Shown here: piece after piece, positions 35,598 through 45,031 of the stretch
Position numbering within the stretch: position 1 is the stretch's first letter
Layout: each line of letters starts with the position of its first letter
Made by a program: the position numbers and the translations under genes
Notes under the pieces: model-generated
The model's input: only the letters and a program-made list of their open reading frames with translations
Databases searched by the model: none
What the model was told of the DNA's origin: nothing
NCBI RefSeq assembly: GCF_018881755.1
Contig: NZ_JACVPS010000008.1
Location: forward strand, 49,067-113,066
DNA length: 64,000 nt
Source: Polynucleobacter finlandensis
GTDB taxonomy: Bacteria; Pseudomonadota; Gammaproteobacteria; Burkholderiales; Burkholderiaceae
Reading direction: 5' to 3'

Positions 35598-35987
35598 ATG
35601 ACAGGACAAAATAGCCTATATGAAGCCATTGGCGGTATCGACAAAGTCGATGAGCTGGTTGATCGCTTTTACGATTTAATGGCACTGGAAGAGACCTTGT
35701 CCGATCTTCGTGCCATGCACCCTGCTGACCTCTCTGGATCTCGTGAAAAACTCAAATTTTTCCTCACGGGCTGGATGGGCGGGCCTGATATTTACTCGCC
35801 TAAGTATGGTCACCCAATGTTAAGGGCAAGACACCTCCCTTTTAAGATTGGCATGAAAGAGCGCAATCAGTGGTTAGCTTGCATGTATCAAGCGCTTGAG
35901 GATTGCGGTATTGAGGGCAATATTGCCGATCAATTGCATGAATCTTTCTTCAACACTGCCGATTGGATGAGAAATCAACCCAACTAG
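35598..35987 (+). CDS. Group II truncated haemoglobin
   Basis: A 129-residue 2-on-2 globin. The proximal haem-binding His79 lies in RARHLPFKIG; Tyr25 in RFYDLM fits the B10 position and Trp59 in TGWMGGPD the conserved CD/G region typical of group II (trHbO). Such globins handle oxygen, nitric oxide or peroxide, or supply oxygen to enzymes. Cytoplasmic. It is transcribed alone, and faces a Bug gene tail to tail with eight bases between stops. Confidence 0.9.
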   Translation: MTGQNSLYEAIGGIDKVDELVDRFYDLMALEETLSDLRAMHPADLSGSREKLKFFLTGWMGGPDIYSPKYGHPMLRARHLPFKIGMKERNQWLACMYQALEDCGIEGNIADQLHESFFNTADWMRNQPN

Positions 35988-35995
35988 CAAGAGCC

Positions 35996-36979
35996 TCAGT
36001 CGAGCTTAGCGCCAGCTTGCTTGACAGCCTTCGCCCAACGCGGCATTTCTGTGTTCAAGAATTTCGTAAATTGCTCTGCATTTAAGTATGCGGGATCAGC
36101 CCCCTGATCCATCATCTTCTTTTGAATCTCAGGCGATTCCAGCGTCTCTTTAAATGCTTGGCTTAATTTATTCACCACCTCTAGTGGAGTGCCTTTAGGT
36201 GCCAGAATTCCATAAAAACCCACTACTTCTAAATTGGCCACACCTGTCTCGAGGACTGTCGGGGTATTTGGTAAAGCTGGGTTACGTTTAGCACTCGTTA
36301 CTGCTAGCGCCCTCACTTTGCCCTGCTTGGCATAGTTAGCAGCCTGGGGGACAGACTCCGCCATAAATTGCACGTGACCAGCCATGAGATCAGTAAAGGC
36401 TGGCGCACTGCCCTTAAAGGGGATGTGCACTATAAAAATACCGGTTTCATTTTTAAGCATCTCTGGCACCAAATGGGAAATTCCGCCATTGCCAGCGGAA
36501 CCATAATTCAATTTTCCTGGGTTTGCTTTTGCGTAGGCAACAAACTCTTTGAGTGTCTGCGCCGGAACATCGTTGTTCACAATTAAGGCTAATGGCTGCT
36601 GGGCAGTGCGTGCAATGGGCTGAAAGTCCTTCAAAGTGTCATAAGGGGATTTTGTATAGATCGCTGGGTTAATCACCATCGTCCCTGTATTGGCAAGTAA
36701 CACCGTGTATCCATCAGCAGGAGACTGAGCAACAAACTGGGCGCCTACTGCACCACCAGCTCCAGACTTGTAATCGACAATGACTGGTTGACCTAATGCA
36801 TTTTGAAGCTTATCCACCAGAAGACGTATATGGGCATCTAAGGGCCCACCCGCCGGAAATCCAATAACAACTTTGATAGGCTTATCGGGATAGGCGGCTT
36901 GCACCCCCTGCAATAGCAAAAAAGATAGCGTTATAACTAGAAATGTCCGGACAGCGCGCATGGATATCAACTTTGTCAT
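35996..36979 (-). CDS. Bug-family (TctC) periplasmic solute-binding protein
   Basis: A 327-residue Bug protein with a signal peptide ending around GVQAAYPD. The ligand loop reads VIGFPAGGPLDAHIR, a less usual variant (PAGGPLD) of the carboxylate-binding loop. VIVDYKSGAGGAVGA and HIPFKGSAPAFTDL confirm the family. ATG at 36961 is an alternative start. The gene is divergent from terC, 53 bases away. The ligand is unknown and no permease is adjacent. Confidence 0.9.
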   Translation of the reverse strand: MTKLISMRAVRTFLVITLSFLLLQGVQAAYPDKPIKVVIGFPAGGPLDAHIRLLVDKLQNALGQPVIVDYKSGAGGAVGAQFVAQSPADGYTVLLANTGTMVINPAIYTKSPYDTLKDFQPIARTAQQPLALIVNNDVPAQTLKEFVAYAKANPGKLNYGSAGNGGISHLVPEMLKNETGIFIVHIPFKGSAPAFTDLMAGHVQFMAESVPQAANYAKQGKVRALAVTSAKRNPALPNTPTVLETGVANLEVVGFYGILAPKGTPLEVVNKLSQAFKETLESPEIQKKMMDQGADPAYLNAEQFTKFLNTEMPRWAKAVKQAGAKLD

Positions 36980-37032
36980 GGTGGAGTGAGTGTAGTTAGA
37001 TACACTTTACCCGAAAGGCACCCCATCTAAAC

Positions 37033-37800
37033 ATGATTGAACTCGTCACCACCTACTTAAACGACCCTGGCGTTTGGATCGCATTCCTAACCCTCTGCGC
37101 CCTTGAGGTTGTCTTAGGGATCGATAACATCATCTTTATCAGCGTCATCGCCAATCGTCTCCCAGTGGAAATCCGCGAACAAGTCAGACAGTTTGGCCTG
37201 CTTTTTGCACTACTCACCCGCATTCTGTTGCTATTAAGCCTTTCTTGGGTGATGGGACTCAATCAAGCATTACTGACTATTGCGGATCATGTCATTTCGG
37301 GGCGAGATTTAATCTTATTACTTGGTGGCTTCTTCTTAATCTGGAAAGCCTCCAAAGAAATTTATACAGAAGTAGAAGTTGGTGAAGCACACGATACCAA
37401 TCAGAGCTCTGAAACACGTGCTATTGATTCAAAATCAATGTCAAAGATGTTCATTAGCTCAGTTGTGCAAATTGGTTTACTCGATATTATCTTTTCACTC
37501 GACAGTGTGATTACTGCTGTGGGAATGGTCGATCAAATTGGTGTGATGATTGCCGCTGTGCTTGCTTCAGTTCTGATCATGCTGGTCGCAGCCAAGCCTA
37601 TTGGGGACTTTGTTCATAATCACCCCTCCATTAAAGTGCTGGCCCTATCTTTTTTGACGGTAGTTGGCGTTGTCCTCATTGCCGAGGGAATGGGAGTGCA
37701 TATTCCCAAAGGGTATGTCTATGTCGCAATGGCATTCTCGCTGTCGGTAGAGCTACTGAATATCCGTTCACGCAAGAAGAAGAAAAGCTCTGCGGATTAA
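37033..37800 (+). CDS. TerC-family membrane protein
   Basis: A 255-residue integral membrane protein. LEVVLGIDNIIFISVIANRLP in the first helices and SLDSVITAVGMVDQ carry the conserved acidic residues of TerC/Alx proteins, which are linked to tellurite resistance, manganese export or membrane protein metallation. The C-terminal part is truncated compared with longer TerC proteins with CBS domains. It overlaps the convergent flavoprotein gene by four bases. Confidence 0.88.
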   Translation: MIELVTTYLNDPGVWIAFLTLCALEVVLGIDNIIFISVIANRLPVEIREQVRQFGLLFALLTRILLLLSLSWVMGLNQALLTIADHVISGRDLILLLGGFFLIWKASKEIYTEVEVGEAHDTNQSSETRAIDSKSMSKMFISSVVQIGLLDIIFSLDSVITAVGMVDQIGVMIAAVLASVLIMLVAAKPIGDFVHNHPSIKVLALSFLTVVGVVLIAEGMGVHIPKGYVYVAMAFSLSVELLNIRSRKKKKSSAD

Positions 37801-39014
37801 AGTGCTTGAGCGCAAGCAAAGCCGCTTGACCAAGCCCATTGGAAGTTGTGCCCCCCAAGATGGCCTGTGACATCTACGCACTCGCCAATGAAATACAGTC
37901 CAGGATGATTACGCGACATCATGGTTTGACCATCCAACTCTTTGGTATCAACCCCACCTAACATCACCTCAGCTTTTTTCCAACCCAAGGTTCCCGCTGG
38001 TTTGACAGACCAATTGGTAAGCAACTCTTTTAATACCTGTCGATCTTTCTTAGAGACCTCAGCCCATTTGCGACCCAATAAGTTTTTTTGCTCTGCAAAT
38101 GCTTTTGCTAGACGTTGCGGCAATACTGAAGCCAAAATAGTTTCAGTAAGCTTGAGTCGATTATCTTCATTATTGAATAGATCATCGCACTGAAAGCTGC
38201 TGCCAACTTCAACCGCACCAAGCCAATCAATATGAATGGCTTCGCCCTCAGTCCAATAACTACTTGCTTGCAATACTGCTGGGCCAGACAAGCCTTTGTG
38301 TGTGAGCAATAGATCTTCATTGAAACGACATGCGCCGTATCGACTACCTTTTGAGCCAGAGCTGATGCGGACAGGCAAACTCAGACCAGCCAATTCATTG
38401 AGATTAGAAAAAGTCTCAGAAGTGAACGATAGCGGCACTAAGGCGGGACGAGGATCAATCACATTGAGTCCGAATTGCTTGGCAATATCCAAGGAATATG
38501 CAGTGGCCCCAATTGCTGGTACTGGCAAACCACCAGTCGCCATGACAACTGCCTTGGTTTTTTCTACTCCTTGATTAGTTTGAATAGTCCAAACATCTGC
38601 CTCATGAGAAATCGCTTCCAACTTTACGGGATTGCGAATCTTCACGCCACCTTTAGCACACTCAGAAAACAATAAATCAATGATCTGTTTTGCCGAGTCG
38701 TCACAGAAGAGTTGTCCCTGATGCTTCTCGTGATAAGCAATGCGATAGGTCTGCACTAACTGAATAAAATCTTTCGAAGAGTAACGCGCCAATGCACTTT
38801 TTACAAAGTGTGCATTAAGAGATAGAAAATTGGCTGGGCTGCTATGAAGATTCGTAAAGTTACATCGCCCACCTCCGCTGATACGTATTTTTTCACCTAA
38901 TATCTCAGCGTGATCTAGTAGCAATACTTTTTTACCGAGTTGACCTGCAACACCAGCACAAAATAAACCAGCAGCTCCGCCACCAATAATGACGGCATCC
39001 CAAATTTTGCTCAT
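37797..39014 (-). CDS. HI0933-family (YhiN-like) flavoprotein
   Basis: A 405-residue FAD-dependent protein of the HI0933 family. The FAD-binding GGGAAGLFCAGVAGQLGKKV and RISGGGRCNFTN motifs start it, and GGVDTKELDGQTM and ECVDVTGHLGGHNFQWA end it. The reaction is not established; it is annotated as an aminoacetone oxidase in some relatives. The gene is followed upstream on the same strand by the ion-channel-like gene, three bases away. Confidence 0.88.
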   Translation of the reverse strand: MSKIWDAVIIGGGAAGLFCAGVAGQLGKKVLLLDHAEILGEKIRISGGGRCNFTNLHSSPANFLSLNAHFVKSALARYSSKDFIQLVQTYRIAYHEKHQGQLFCDDSAKQIIDLLFSECAKGGVKIRNPVKLEAISHEADVWTIQTNQGVEKTKAVVMATGGLPVPAIGATAYSLDIAKQFGLNVIDPRPALVPLSFTSETFSNLNELAGLSLPVRISSGSKGSRYGACRFNEDLLLTHKGLSGPAVLQASSYWTEGEAIHIDWLGAVEVGSSFQCDDLFNNEDNRLKLTETILASVLPQRLAKAFAEQKNLLGRKWAEVSKKDRQVLKELLTNWSVKPAGTLGWKKAEVMLGGVDTKELDGQTMMSRNHPGLYFIGECVDVTGHLGGHNFQWAWSSGFACAQAL

Positions 39015-39017
39015 AGT

Positions 39018-39533
39018 TTATTTAAAGCGCTCAATGATTTCAGTAGGAATGTTGAGCTTTTCCATATGCATGCGGGTATAGGCCCGTCTAAAGTTCTTTG
39101 TCATGGAGATCATGACGGACGCAGTCCAAGCAAATGCAAACATGCCAGAGAAGGCAATAATGATGGCTAGCATTTTCCAGCCAGGCGGCAAAATATCATC
39201 CATAAATCCCATTGCCGTATAGGTACTGCCCGCAAACAAAATACTTTCACTCAAAACTGGGAGCAATTTAAAAGCCCACAGGGAGATACCCCAAATAAAG
39301 ATCTCAGCAATGTGCGTCAGAAATAAACACAGAATGCTGATGTAAAAAACAACAGCGACTGAAGAATGCTTATGTTCAGAAAGATACAAAAACGATTTAA
39401 CCTCGTAGCGCTTAGCAATCTGTAATAAGGCGGCTCCATGCACCAGCATGACCAGCAGCAAAATAGCGATTCCCAGTGCATATCCAGGAAGATCTAATTG
39501 GGTAATGAGAGTGGAGGCTTGAGGCGTCATCAT
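39018..39533 (-). CDS. Ion-channel-like membrane protein
   Basis: A 171-residue protein with about four hydrophobic segments. The region from 95 to 125 resembles a two-helix ion-channel pore: SESILFAGSTYTAMGFMDD followed by a hydrophobic inner helix. The expected filter TVGYG is replaced by TYTAMGF, so potassium selectivity is doubtful. The C-terminus is a basic cytoplasmic tail. It is three bases upstream of the HI0933-like gene and 22 downstream of a LOG-family gene on the same strand. Confidence 0.7.
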   Translation of the reverse strand: MMTPQASTLITQLDLPGYALGIAILLLVMLVHGAALLQIAKRYEVKSFLYLSEHKHSSVAVVFYISILCLFLTHIAEIFIWGISLWAFKLLPVLSESILFAGSTYTAMGFMDDILPPGWKMLAIIIAFSGMFAFAWTASVMISMTKNFRRAYTRMHMEKLNIPTEIIERFK

Positions 39534-39555
39534 GATCAGCCTATTTTACAGATGA

Positions 39556-40413
39556 TCAAGCCAATTGGTAGCAGTCAACAATCACTTTCCAGGCCTCTTC
39601 TGCAGTATGAACAAAATGTATTAAGTCCACGCTTGACTTATCAATCACACCGAATTCAATCATCTTTTGTAAATTCAGGACCTCAGACCAAAACCCATCA
39701 CCAACCAGGATCACGGGTAGAACCGCTACCTTGCCAGTCTGCATCAACGTCAATACTTCAAAGAGCTCATCAAAGGAACCAAAACCCCCTGGGTAAGCCA
39801 CAATTGCCCTTGCTCTGAGCATAAATTGCATCTTGCGCAAGGCGAAGTAATGAAATCGAAACGCCAAACCTTCGGTGATGTATGGATTGGGATGTTGCTC
39901 TCGAGGAAGGCTGATATTAAATCCAATGGTTTCATCACCCGCCTCATAGGCACCACGGTTAGCTGCCTCCATAATGCCGGGGCCGCCACCCGTACAGATA
40001 TGAAGCTTACTGCTTGTTGTTAATTGTGTAGCGTTATAAGCAGCCACAAGCTTTCCGAATTCACGTGCAGACTCATAGTATTTACTATGCAACACGGCAT
40101 TTTTTGCCTCTGCTATTTCCTCAGAAGTCTTAGCTTCTTTCCCCATCTTTAAGGCTTGCTCGTAACTTACAAAGCGGGCAGAACCAAAAACAGTAATCGT
40201 GTGATCAATACCCCGCTCCCGCAGCAAAATATCAGGCTTTAATAGCTCCAATTCAAATCGGATCCCCAAGGTTTCACGTCTCGCCAAGAACGCAGGATCA
40301 TCAAATGCAAATTTTGAGGAGTCCTCAGATGTTTTCTCAGAAATTTCACCCTTATTCAGATTTAAAAAATCAGAAATTGTCTGTGCATTATTGATGGGGA
40401 GCTTTGGGCTCAT
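39556..40413 (-). CDS. LOG-family (TIGR00730) Rossmann-fold protein
   Basis: A 285-residue protein with GGGPGIMEAA (from residue 142) and PGGFGSFDELFEV (from 208), the two motifs of LOG/TIGR00730 proteins, which include cytokinin phosphoribohydrolases and AMP or purine nucleotide nucleosidases. Thr is replaced by Ser in the second motif (PGGFGT to PGGFGS). An N-terminal extension of about 65 residues is Glu/Ser-rich and may be disordered. It is divergent from a small membrane protein gene. Confidence 0.87.
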   Translation of the reverse strand: MSPKLPINNAQTISDFLNLNKGEISEKTSEDSSKFAFDDPAFLARRETLGIRFELELLKPDILLRERGIDHTITVFGSARFVSYEQALKMGKEAKTSEEIAEAKNAVLHSKYYESAREFGKLVAAYNATQLTTSSKLHICTGGGPGIMEAANRGAYEAGDETIGFNISLPREQHPNPYITEGLAFRFHYFALRKMQFMLRARAIVAYPGGFGSFDELFEVLTLMQTGKVAVLPVILVGDGFWSEVLNLQKMIEFGVIDKSSVDLIHFVHTAEEAWKVIVDCYQLA

Positions 40414-40586
40414 ATCACTACCTTGAAAGGAAATAGAACTCCATCTTACCTCTTGGAGTGTCAGTATTACTACCTAGAAAGTGCTATCACTTACACATCT
40501 CAGGCTTATTAGGAGGCGATTGGGATTTACTGAGGCCAAAACACAGGTTAAGATTATTGCAATTTCAACAAACTGAAGGAAAAGTA

Positions 40587-40790
40587 ATGAGCAACCGTTC
40601 AATCATCATCATGGTATTGGTATTAATTAGTGCTACAGCCTATCTACTCCTCAAAGGCGATGGCAACATTGATATGGGTGGTGAAAAACATGGTGCTGAA
40701 GCTACGCATGTTGAAGAAGCTAAAAAAGATGCACCAGCTGCTGCTCCGGCTGCACCTGCAGCAGCCCCAGCTGCCGATGCTAAGAAGTAA
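40587..40790 (+). CDS. Small membrane-anchored Ala/Pro-rich protein
   Basis: A 67-residue protein: one N-terminal membrane helix (IIIMVLVLISATAYLLL), a short charged linker and an Ala/Pro-rich tail (AAAPAAPAAAPAAD). AAGGA sits six bases before the ATG at 40587; the open frame extends further upstream without a site. A terminator follows. The function is unknown; it may be an envelope spacer. Confidence 0.7.
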   Translation: MSNRSIIIMVLVLISATAYLLLKGDGNIDMGGEKHGAEATHVEEAKKDAPAAAPAAPAAAPAADAKK

Positions 40791-40807
40791 TCTTACTGAC
40801 ATCGAAA

Positions 40808-40836
40808 GAAAACCGCGGTCAGCCGCGGTTTTTTTA
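40808..40836 (+). terminator. Rho-independent terminator
   Basis: AACCGCGG pairs with CCGCGGTT around TCAG, followed by a T run. It separates the small membrane protein gene from the SBP gene starting at 40849. Confidence 0.9.
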
Positions 40837-40848
40837 TATCATCTGTTT

Positions 40849-41655
40849 ATGAAATACTTTTTCAGCGCCTGCCTTCTACTCCTTTCCACTCTCGCCAATA
40901 GCCAATCGCCTAAAGCCATGAACCCATCTGATAAAGCCATGCTTCAATCCTTTGCACCAACCGGCACAATCCGAGTTGGGATTAATTTAGGGAATCCTGT
41001 TTTAGCGGGGACTGATGCAGTTACCCAAAAAACAAAAGGGGTGACGATTGATATTGCTAATGAGATTGGCAAGCGAACGGGTTTACCGGTCCAACTGATT
41101 CCCTTTAAAAGCGCAGGCGCAACAGTAGATGCAATTAAGACTGGCAATATTGATTTAGTCTTTGTTGCCATAGACCCAGTGCGAGGTGAAGACATTAGCT
41201 ATACCCCACCCTATATTCAAATCGAAGGCGCCTATATGGTCAAAGCGTCATCCCCTATTACCAGCAACGCAGCAGTTGATGTGGCTGGTAATGAAATTGT
41301 GGTCGGCAAAGGAAGTGCTTATGACCTTTATCTCACACGAGAAATTAAACATGCAACCATTTTGCGCGCCCCGAGCTCACAAGCGGTGGTAGACGACTTC
41401 ATGGGTGGCCAAGGAAATGTCGCTGCAGGTGTAAAACAACAACTTGAGAGCGATGCTTCCCGCTATACAGATTTAAGAATGTTGCCTGGACGGTTTATGG
41501 TGATCAATCAAGCGATCGGCATTCCGAAAGCCAGATCTGGATATGAAAAAACCAGCGCTTACTTAAGCGCCATCATTACCGAGTTAAAAGCGTCTGGATT
41601 TGTCGCGAATGCAATGTATCGTCACGATATCCAAGGTGCCAAGGTTGCCGAATAG
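40849..41655 (+). CDS. Family 3 extracellular solute-binding protein
   Basis: A 268-residue periplasmic binding protein with signal peptide (1 to about 18, LLLSTLANSQS). GTIRVGINLGNPVL begins the mature domain; GVTIDIANEIGKRTGLPVQL and FVAIDPVRGEDISYTPPY are the SBP_bac_3 pattern. It likely binds an amino acid or a related polar compound. No ABC permease is adjacent. The open frame reaches 40630 through the terminator, but the ATG at 40849 starts the signal peptide. Confidence 0.83.
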   Translation: MKYFFSACLLLLSTLANSQSPKAMNPSDKAMLQSFAPTGTIRVGINLGNPVLAGTDAVTQKTKGVTIDIANEIGKRTGLPVQLIPFKSAGATVDAIKTGNIDLVFVAIDPVRGEDISYTPPYIQIEGAYMVKASSPITSNAAVDVAGNEIVVGKGSAYDLYLTREIKHATILRAPSSQAVVDDFMGGQGNVAAGVKQQLESDASRYTDLRMLPGRFMVINQAIGIPKARSGYEKTSAYLSAIITELKASGFVANAMYRHDIQGAKVAE

Positions 41656-41660
41656 GATCT

Positions 41661-43088
41661 TCAGCACTGAATAGTTTGTAGGCGCTCCGGAATCTGGACA
41701 TGGGTCCAGCCTAGTTCATCTCGAATACTTGCAGCAAATGCAGCAGCTGCTTTAGGCTCTCCATGCACAACAAATGTGGCTTTGGGAGGCTTTTTAAATC
41801 CGCTTAGCCAATCTAGTAAGCCCGCTTTATCGGCATGCGCTGACAAGCCTCCAATAGTATGGATAGAGGCCTTCACTAAAACCTCCTCACCAAATAACCG
41901 GACCATAGGAACCTTGTCGACTAAGCGCCGCCCAAGACTGCCGTAGGCCTGAAAGCCAGTGATGACGATGGCATTCTGCGCATAAGGAAGATTGTTAGCT
42001 AAGTGATGCACGATTCGACCAGCATCACACATCCCGCTTGCCGAAATAATGACGGCGCCACCCTTAATTTTATTAAGTGCTTTGGATTCTTCTACATCGG
42101 CAATAAAACGTAGGCTAACTGCATCTGGATGATCTTTAAACCACGCAAAAGTCGCCTGCGACTGCTGATCCAATTGCGAAAAGAAATGCTCGGTGAGATG
42201 TGTAGCTGCTGTTGCCATCGGCGAATCTACCCAAATACTGAGATGCGGCAATAATCCTTTACGAACTAAATCAATCAATAGAAATAACACCTCTTGGGTT
42301 CGCCCGACGGCAAAAGCTGGAATGATCACATTTCCATGTCCGCGCATCGTCGATGAAATCACCTCCACCAGCTCATCTTCAGTCTCTTGTAGACTGCGAT
42401 GCAGGCGATCTCCATAAGTCGATTCAATTAGCAATACATCTGCCTCGCTAATCACCGCTGGATCAGGCATTAAGACTCTGCCCTTCATACCAATGTCACC
42501 AGAGAACACGCAGCGCTTTACTGGTGAGTCCGTTTCCTGAATATCCAAAATAGCAATAGCCGATCCAAGAATATGCCCGGCATTACGAAACTCTAACTGC
42601 ACACCTTCACAGGGCTTGACGACTTGCCCATACTCTATGACCTCAAACTGATTCAAAGTCATCTCTACTTCTTCTCTGCTATACAGCGCGACAGGCATAT
42701 CGCCATGCCACTTGCCTGCCTTCTGCTTACGCTCGGCCCGCTCAACATCTGCAAATTGCAAATGCGCGCTGTCCGGTAGCAGAATTTTTAATAACTCAAA
42801 GGTAGCGCTAGTGCAATAGATTGGGCCGGTAAACCCTTGGGCACAAAGACGTGGCAATAATCCACTATGGTCAATATGGGCATGGGTTAAGACGATAAAG
42901 TCAATTTCTTGGGGGGAAAATGGCAATGGCTCCAGATTTTTCAGACTGGCTTCACGTCCACCTTGAAACATCCCGTAATCAACAATAAAACGTCTCTCGT
43001 GACCACCAAGGAAAGCCTGGACCGAGTGTCGTGAACCCGTAACCTCCCCCGCTGCACCAAAAAATTGAATCTTCATGCTTAAAAGCAT
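41661..43088 (-). CDS. MBL-fold RNA-processing exonuclease-like protein
   Basis: A 475-residue beta-lactamase-fold protein of the CPSF73/Ysh1-like group. The zinc-binding motif HAHIDHSG is at 69-76; ISGS-like SASGMCDAGRIVHH and VHGEPKAAAAFA mark the RNA-specificity (beta-CASP and KH-like) part. Bacterial members act in RNA processing or decay. The ATG at 43088 follows AAGGGG; ATG at 43076 is an alternative. It is divergent from the NnrD gene. Confidence 0.9.
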   Translation of the reverse strand: MLLSMKIQFFGAAGEVTGSRHSVQAFLGGHERRFIVDYGMFQGGREASLKNLEPLPFSPQEIDFIVLTHAHIDHSGLLPRLCAQGFTGPIYCTSATFELLKILLPDSAHLQFADVERAERKQKAGKWHGDMPVALYSREEVEMTLNQFEVIEYGQVVKPCEGVQLEFRNAGHILGSAIAILDIQETDSPVKRCVFSGDIGMKGRVLMPDPAVISEADVLLIESTYGDRLHRSLQETEDELVEVISSTMRGHGNVIIPAFAVGRTQEVLFLLIDLVRKGLLPHLSIWVDSPMATAATHLTEHFFSQLDQQSQATFAWFKDHPDAVSLRFIADVEESKALNKIKGGAVIISASGMCDAGRIVHHLANNLPYAQNAIVITGFQAYGSLGRRLVDKVPMVRLFGEEVLVKASIHTIGGLSAHADKAGLLDWLSGFKKPPKATFVVHGEPKAAAAFAASIRDELGWTHVQIPERLQTIQC

Positions 43089-43136
43089 ACACCCCTTAAA
43101 ATACCCTCACCATCTAAATAAAAGCGATTAATAGGG

Positions 43137-44030
43137 ATGACAGCATCAACCCAAGAACCAGTAGAACTTGCGTCACTGGATCTCATTCAACATTTAAAGC
43201 GAAGGCCATCGGAACATAAAGGCGACGCTGGGAAAGTTGTGATCATTGGCGGCGCCCCTGGTATGGCGGGTGCACTGGTACTTGCAGGTAATGCCGCATT
43301 GCATTTGGGTGCCGGTTGGACCATTCTCGAAATGCTCGACCATACATCTACCCAGGCACTCCTTGACCAACCAGAATTAATGGTGAGAGCGGCAGGTAAT
43401 AATGCAGCGGAACTGTTGATCAAAACGAATCCCGATCTCATTGCAATCGGACCAGGTCTGGGTAACTCCTCACTTGCTTATACATGGCTTCAAGCGAGCC
43501 TGGCGCATCCCAACATTCCTTTGGTCCTCGATGCAGACGCGCTAAATTTAATCGCCGACAACAAAGCGCTTTTACTGGCATTACAAAATCGCAATCAACA
43601 ATTTCCAGGTCTAAGCGTCATTACGCCGCACCCTGGTGAGGCAGCTCGACTTCTCAACATATCGAGTGAGCAAGTTCAAGATCAACGCCAAGTCACTTTA
43701 AAAAGCTTAGCGCAGTTAACTGGCTCCATTGTGGCCCTCAAAGGCCGGCACACCTTAATTGCCTCTCCGCAGCACTCTAGCGTTCAATGCATGCAAGGCA
43801 ATCCCGGCATGGGTACAGGTGGTATGGGTGACGTACTCACAGGCAGTATTGCCGCTATTGCTGCTCAAGGTATTCGACATCAGCTCGATTTATGGTCATC
43901 GACCTGCATAGCCGTGCAACTCCATGCATCGGCGGCTGATGGCTTGGTCAATAAAGGGATTGGCCCCATTGGACTTACACCATCAGAGACCATTCTAGAA
44001 ATGCGTAGCATGCTCAACCGTCTTCTATAA
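43137..44030 (+). CDS. nnrD: ADP-dependent NAD(P)H-hydrate dehydratase
   Basis: A 297-residue ribokinase-fold enzyme that repairs hydrated NAD(P)H. GKVVIIGGAPGMAGA, then VLDADALNLIA, TPHPGEAARLL and GNPGMGTGGMGDVLTGSIAA give the nucleotide-binding and catalytic motifs. Many bacteria have a fused NnrE epimerase domain at the N-terminus; here only the dehydratase domain is present. It is seven bases upstream of an EamA-type transporter gene on the same strand. Confidence 0.9.
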   Translation: MTASTQEPVELASLDLIQHLKRRPSEHKGDAGKVVIIGGAPGMAGALVLAGNAALHLGAGWTILEMLDHTSTQALLDQPELMVRAAGNNAAELLIKTNPDLIAIGPGLGNSSLAYTWLQASLAHPNIPLVLDADALNLIADNKALLLALQNRNQQFPGLSVITPHPGEAARLLNISSEQVQDQRQVTLKSLAQLTGSIVALKGRHTLIASPQHSSVQCMQGNPGMGTGGMGDVLTGSIAAIAAQGIRHQLDLWSSTCIAVQLHASAADGLVNKGIGPIGLTPSETILEMRSMLNRLL

Positions 44031-44036
44031 GTAAAC

Positions 44037-45017
44037 ATGCACGCCAGCAATCTCGCTCTGCAACGCAAACGCTATCTATCTGGCATTCTGATGGCTGGCC
44101 TGGGGTCCATTCTATTCTCTGGCAAAGCCATTCTGATTAAGCTCGCTTTCACTTATGGCGCGAATGCAGAAACTCTCCTGGCACTTCGCATGTTGATTGC
44201 CTTGCCTTTATTTTGGTCGATCTATTGGTGGCAATCACGTCAGCAAAAAATGTTGCCCATTAGTTGGTCAGACCGCTCAAAGGTATTGCTCTTAGGATTT
44301 TTGGGCTACTTTCTATCAAGCTATTTGGATTTTTTAGGATTGCAATACATCTCTGTTGGCCTCGAGAGAATTGTTTTGTATCTCACTCCAACGATTGTTT
44401 TACTAATCTCCTATTTTGTTTTGCAAAAAACCATTTCACGTGTTCAGTGGGCGGCCTTAATCGTCGGCTACCTTGGTGTGCTGACCGTATTTATTCAAGA
44501 TGCTAATTCCACTGGAAGTGCAGCATGGCTTGGAATGCTCTTGGTATTTGCCAGCGCCTGCACCTATGCGGTTTACATGATTGGCTCCGGAGAAATGGTG
44601 AGGCGTGTTGGCAGCATTCGCTTGGTAGTCTATGCAAGTACATCATCAGCATTCTTCAGCGCTATACAAGCCTTGGTATACAACCCCACAGATATTCTGG
44701 AGCAGGCCTCCCAAATCTATTGGCTTAGTCTTGTGAATGCTAGTGTCTGCACGGTCATTCCAATGCTGCTCATTATGATTGCCATTAATCGCATTGGCTC
44801 CCCACTCGTTGCACAGGCGGGTATTCTGGGGCCCGTCTCCACGATCTTCATGGGTTGGGCTGTTCTATCTGAACCCATTACCTGGTTGCAAATTGGAGGC
44901 ATGACTTTAGTGATGGCGGCTATGTGGCTATTAGTGCGTAATGACTCCAATAAACAAAAACCACTAGAGTCTGTGAACCCTAATGGTTTTAGCGATAAAG
45001 ACTTGCTCGGATCATAG
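44037..45017 (+). CDS. DMT-family (EamA) transporter
   Basis: A 326-residue protein with ten predicted helices in two EamA repeats (about 15-150 and 155-295). The pattern FSGKAILIKLAFTYGANAETLLALRM is typical. The substrate (metabolite efflux or uptake) cannot be told. Start at the ATG shortly after nnrD; probably co-transcribed. A hairpin overlaps its stop codon. Confidence 0.88.
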   Translation: MHASNLALQRKRYLSGILMAGLGSILFSGKAILIKLAFTYGANAETLLALRMLIALPLFWSIYWWQSRQQKMLPISWSDRSKVLLLGFLGYFLSSYLDFLGLQYISVGLERIVLYLTPTIVLLISYFVLQKTISRVQWAALIVGYLGVLTVFIQDANSTGSAAWLGMLLVFASACTYAVYMIGSGEMVRRVGSIRLVVYASTSSAFFSAIQALVYNPTDILEQASQIYWLSLVNASVCTVIPMLLIMIAINRIGSPLVAQAGILGPVSTIFMGWAVLSEPITWLQIGGMTLVMAAMWLLVRNDSNKQKPLESVNPNGFSDKDLLGS

Positions 45018-45025
45018 CCGAGCAA
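45003..45025. terminator. Hairpin overlapping the transporter stop codon
   Basis: TTGCTCGG pairs with CCGAGCAA around ATCATAG, with the TAG stop in the loop. There is no long T tract, so it is a weaker terminator for either strand. Confidence 0.5.
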
Positions 45026-45031
45026 ACAGCA

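Noticed and set aside
36980..37032. Manganese (yybP-ykoY) riboswitch upstream of terC
   Set aside because: The gap is only 53 bases, too short for the motif, and no conserved stem was seen.
40630..40848. N-terminal extension of the family 3 binding protein
   Set aside because: It runs through another gene and its terminator; the signal peptide starts at 40849.
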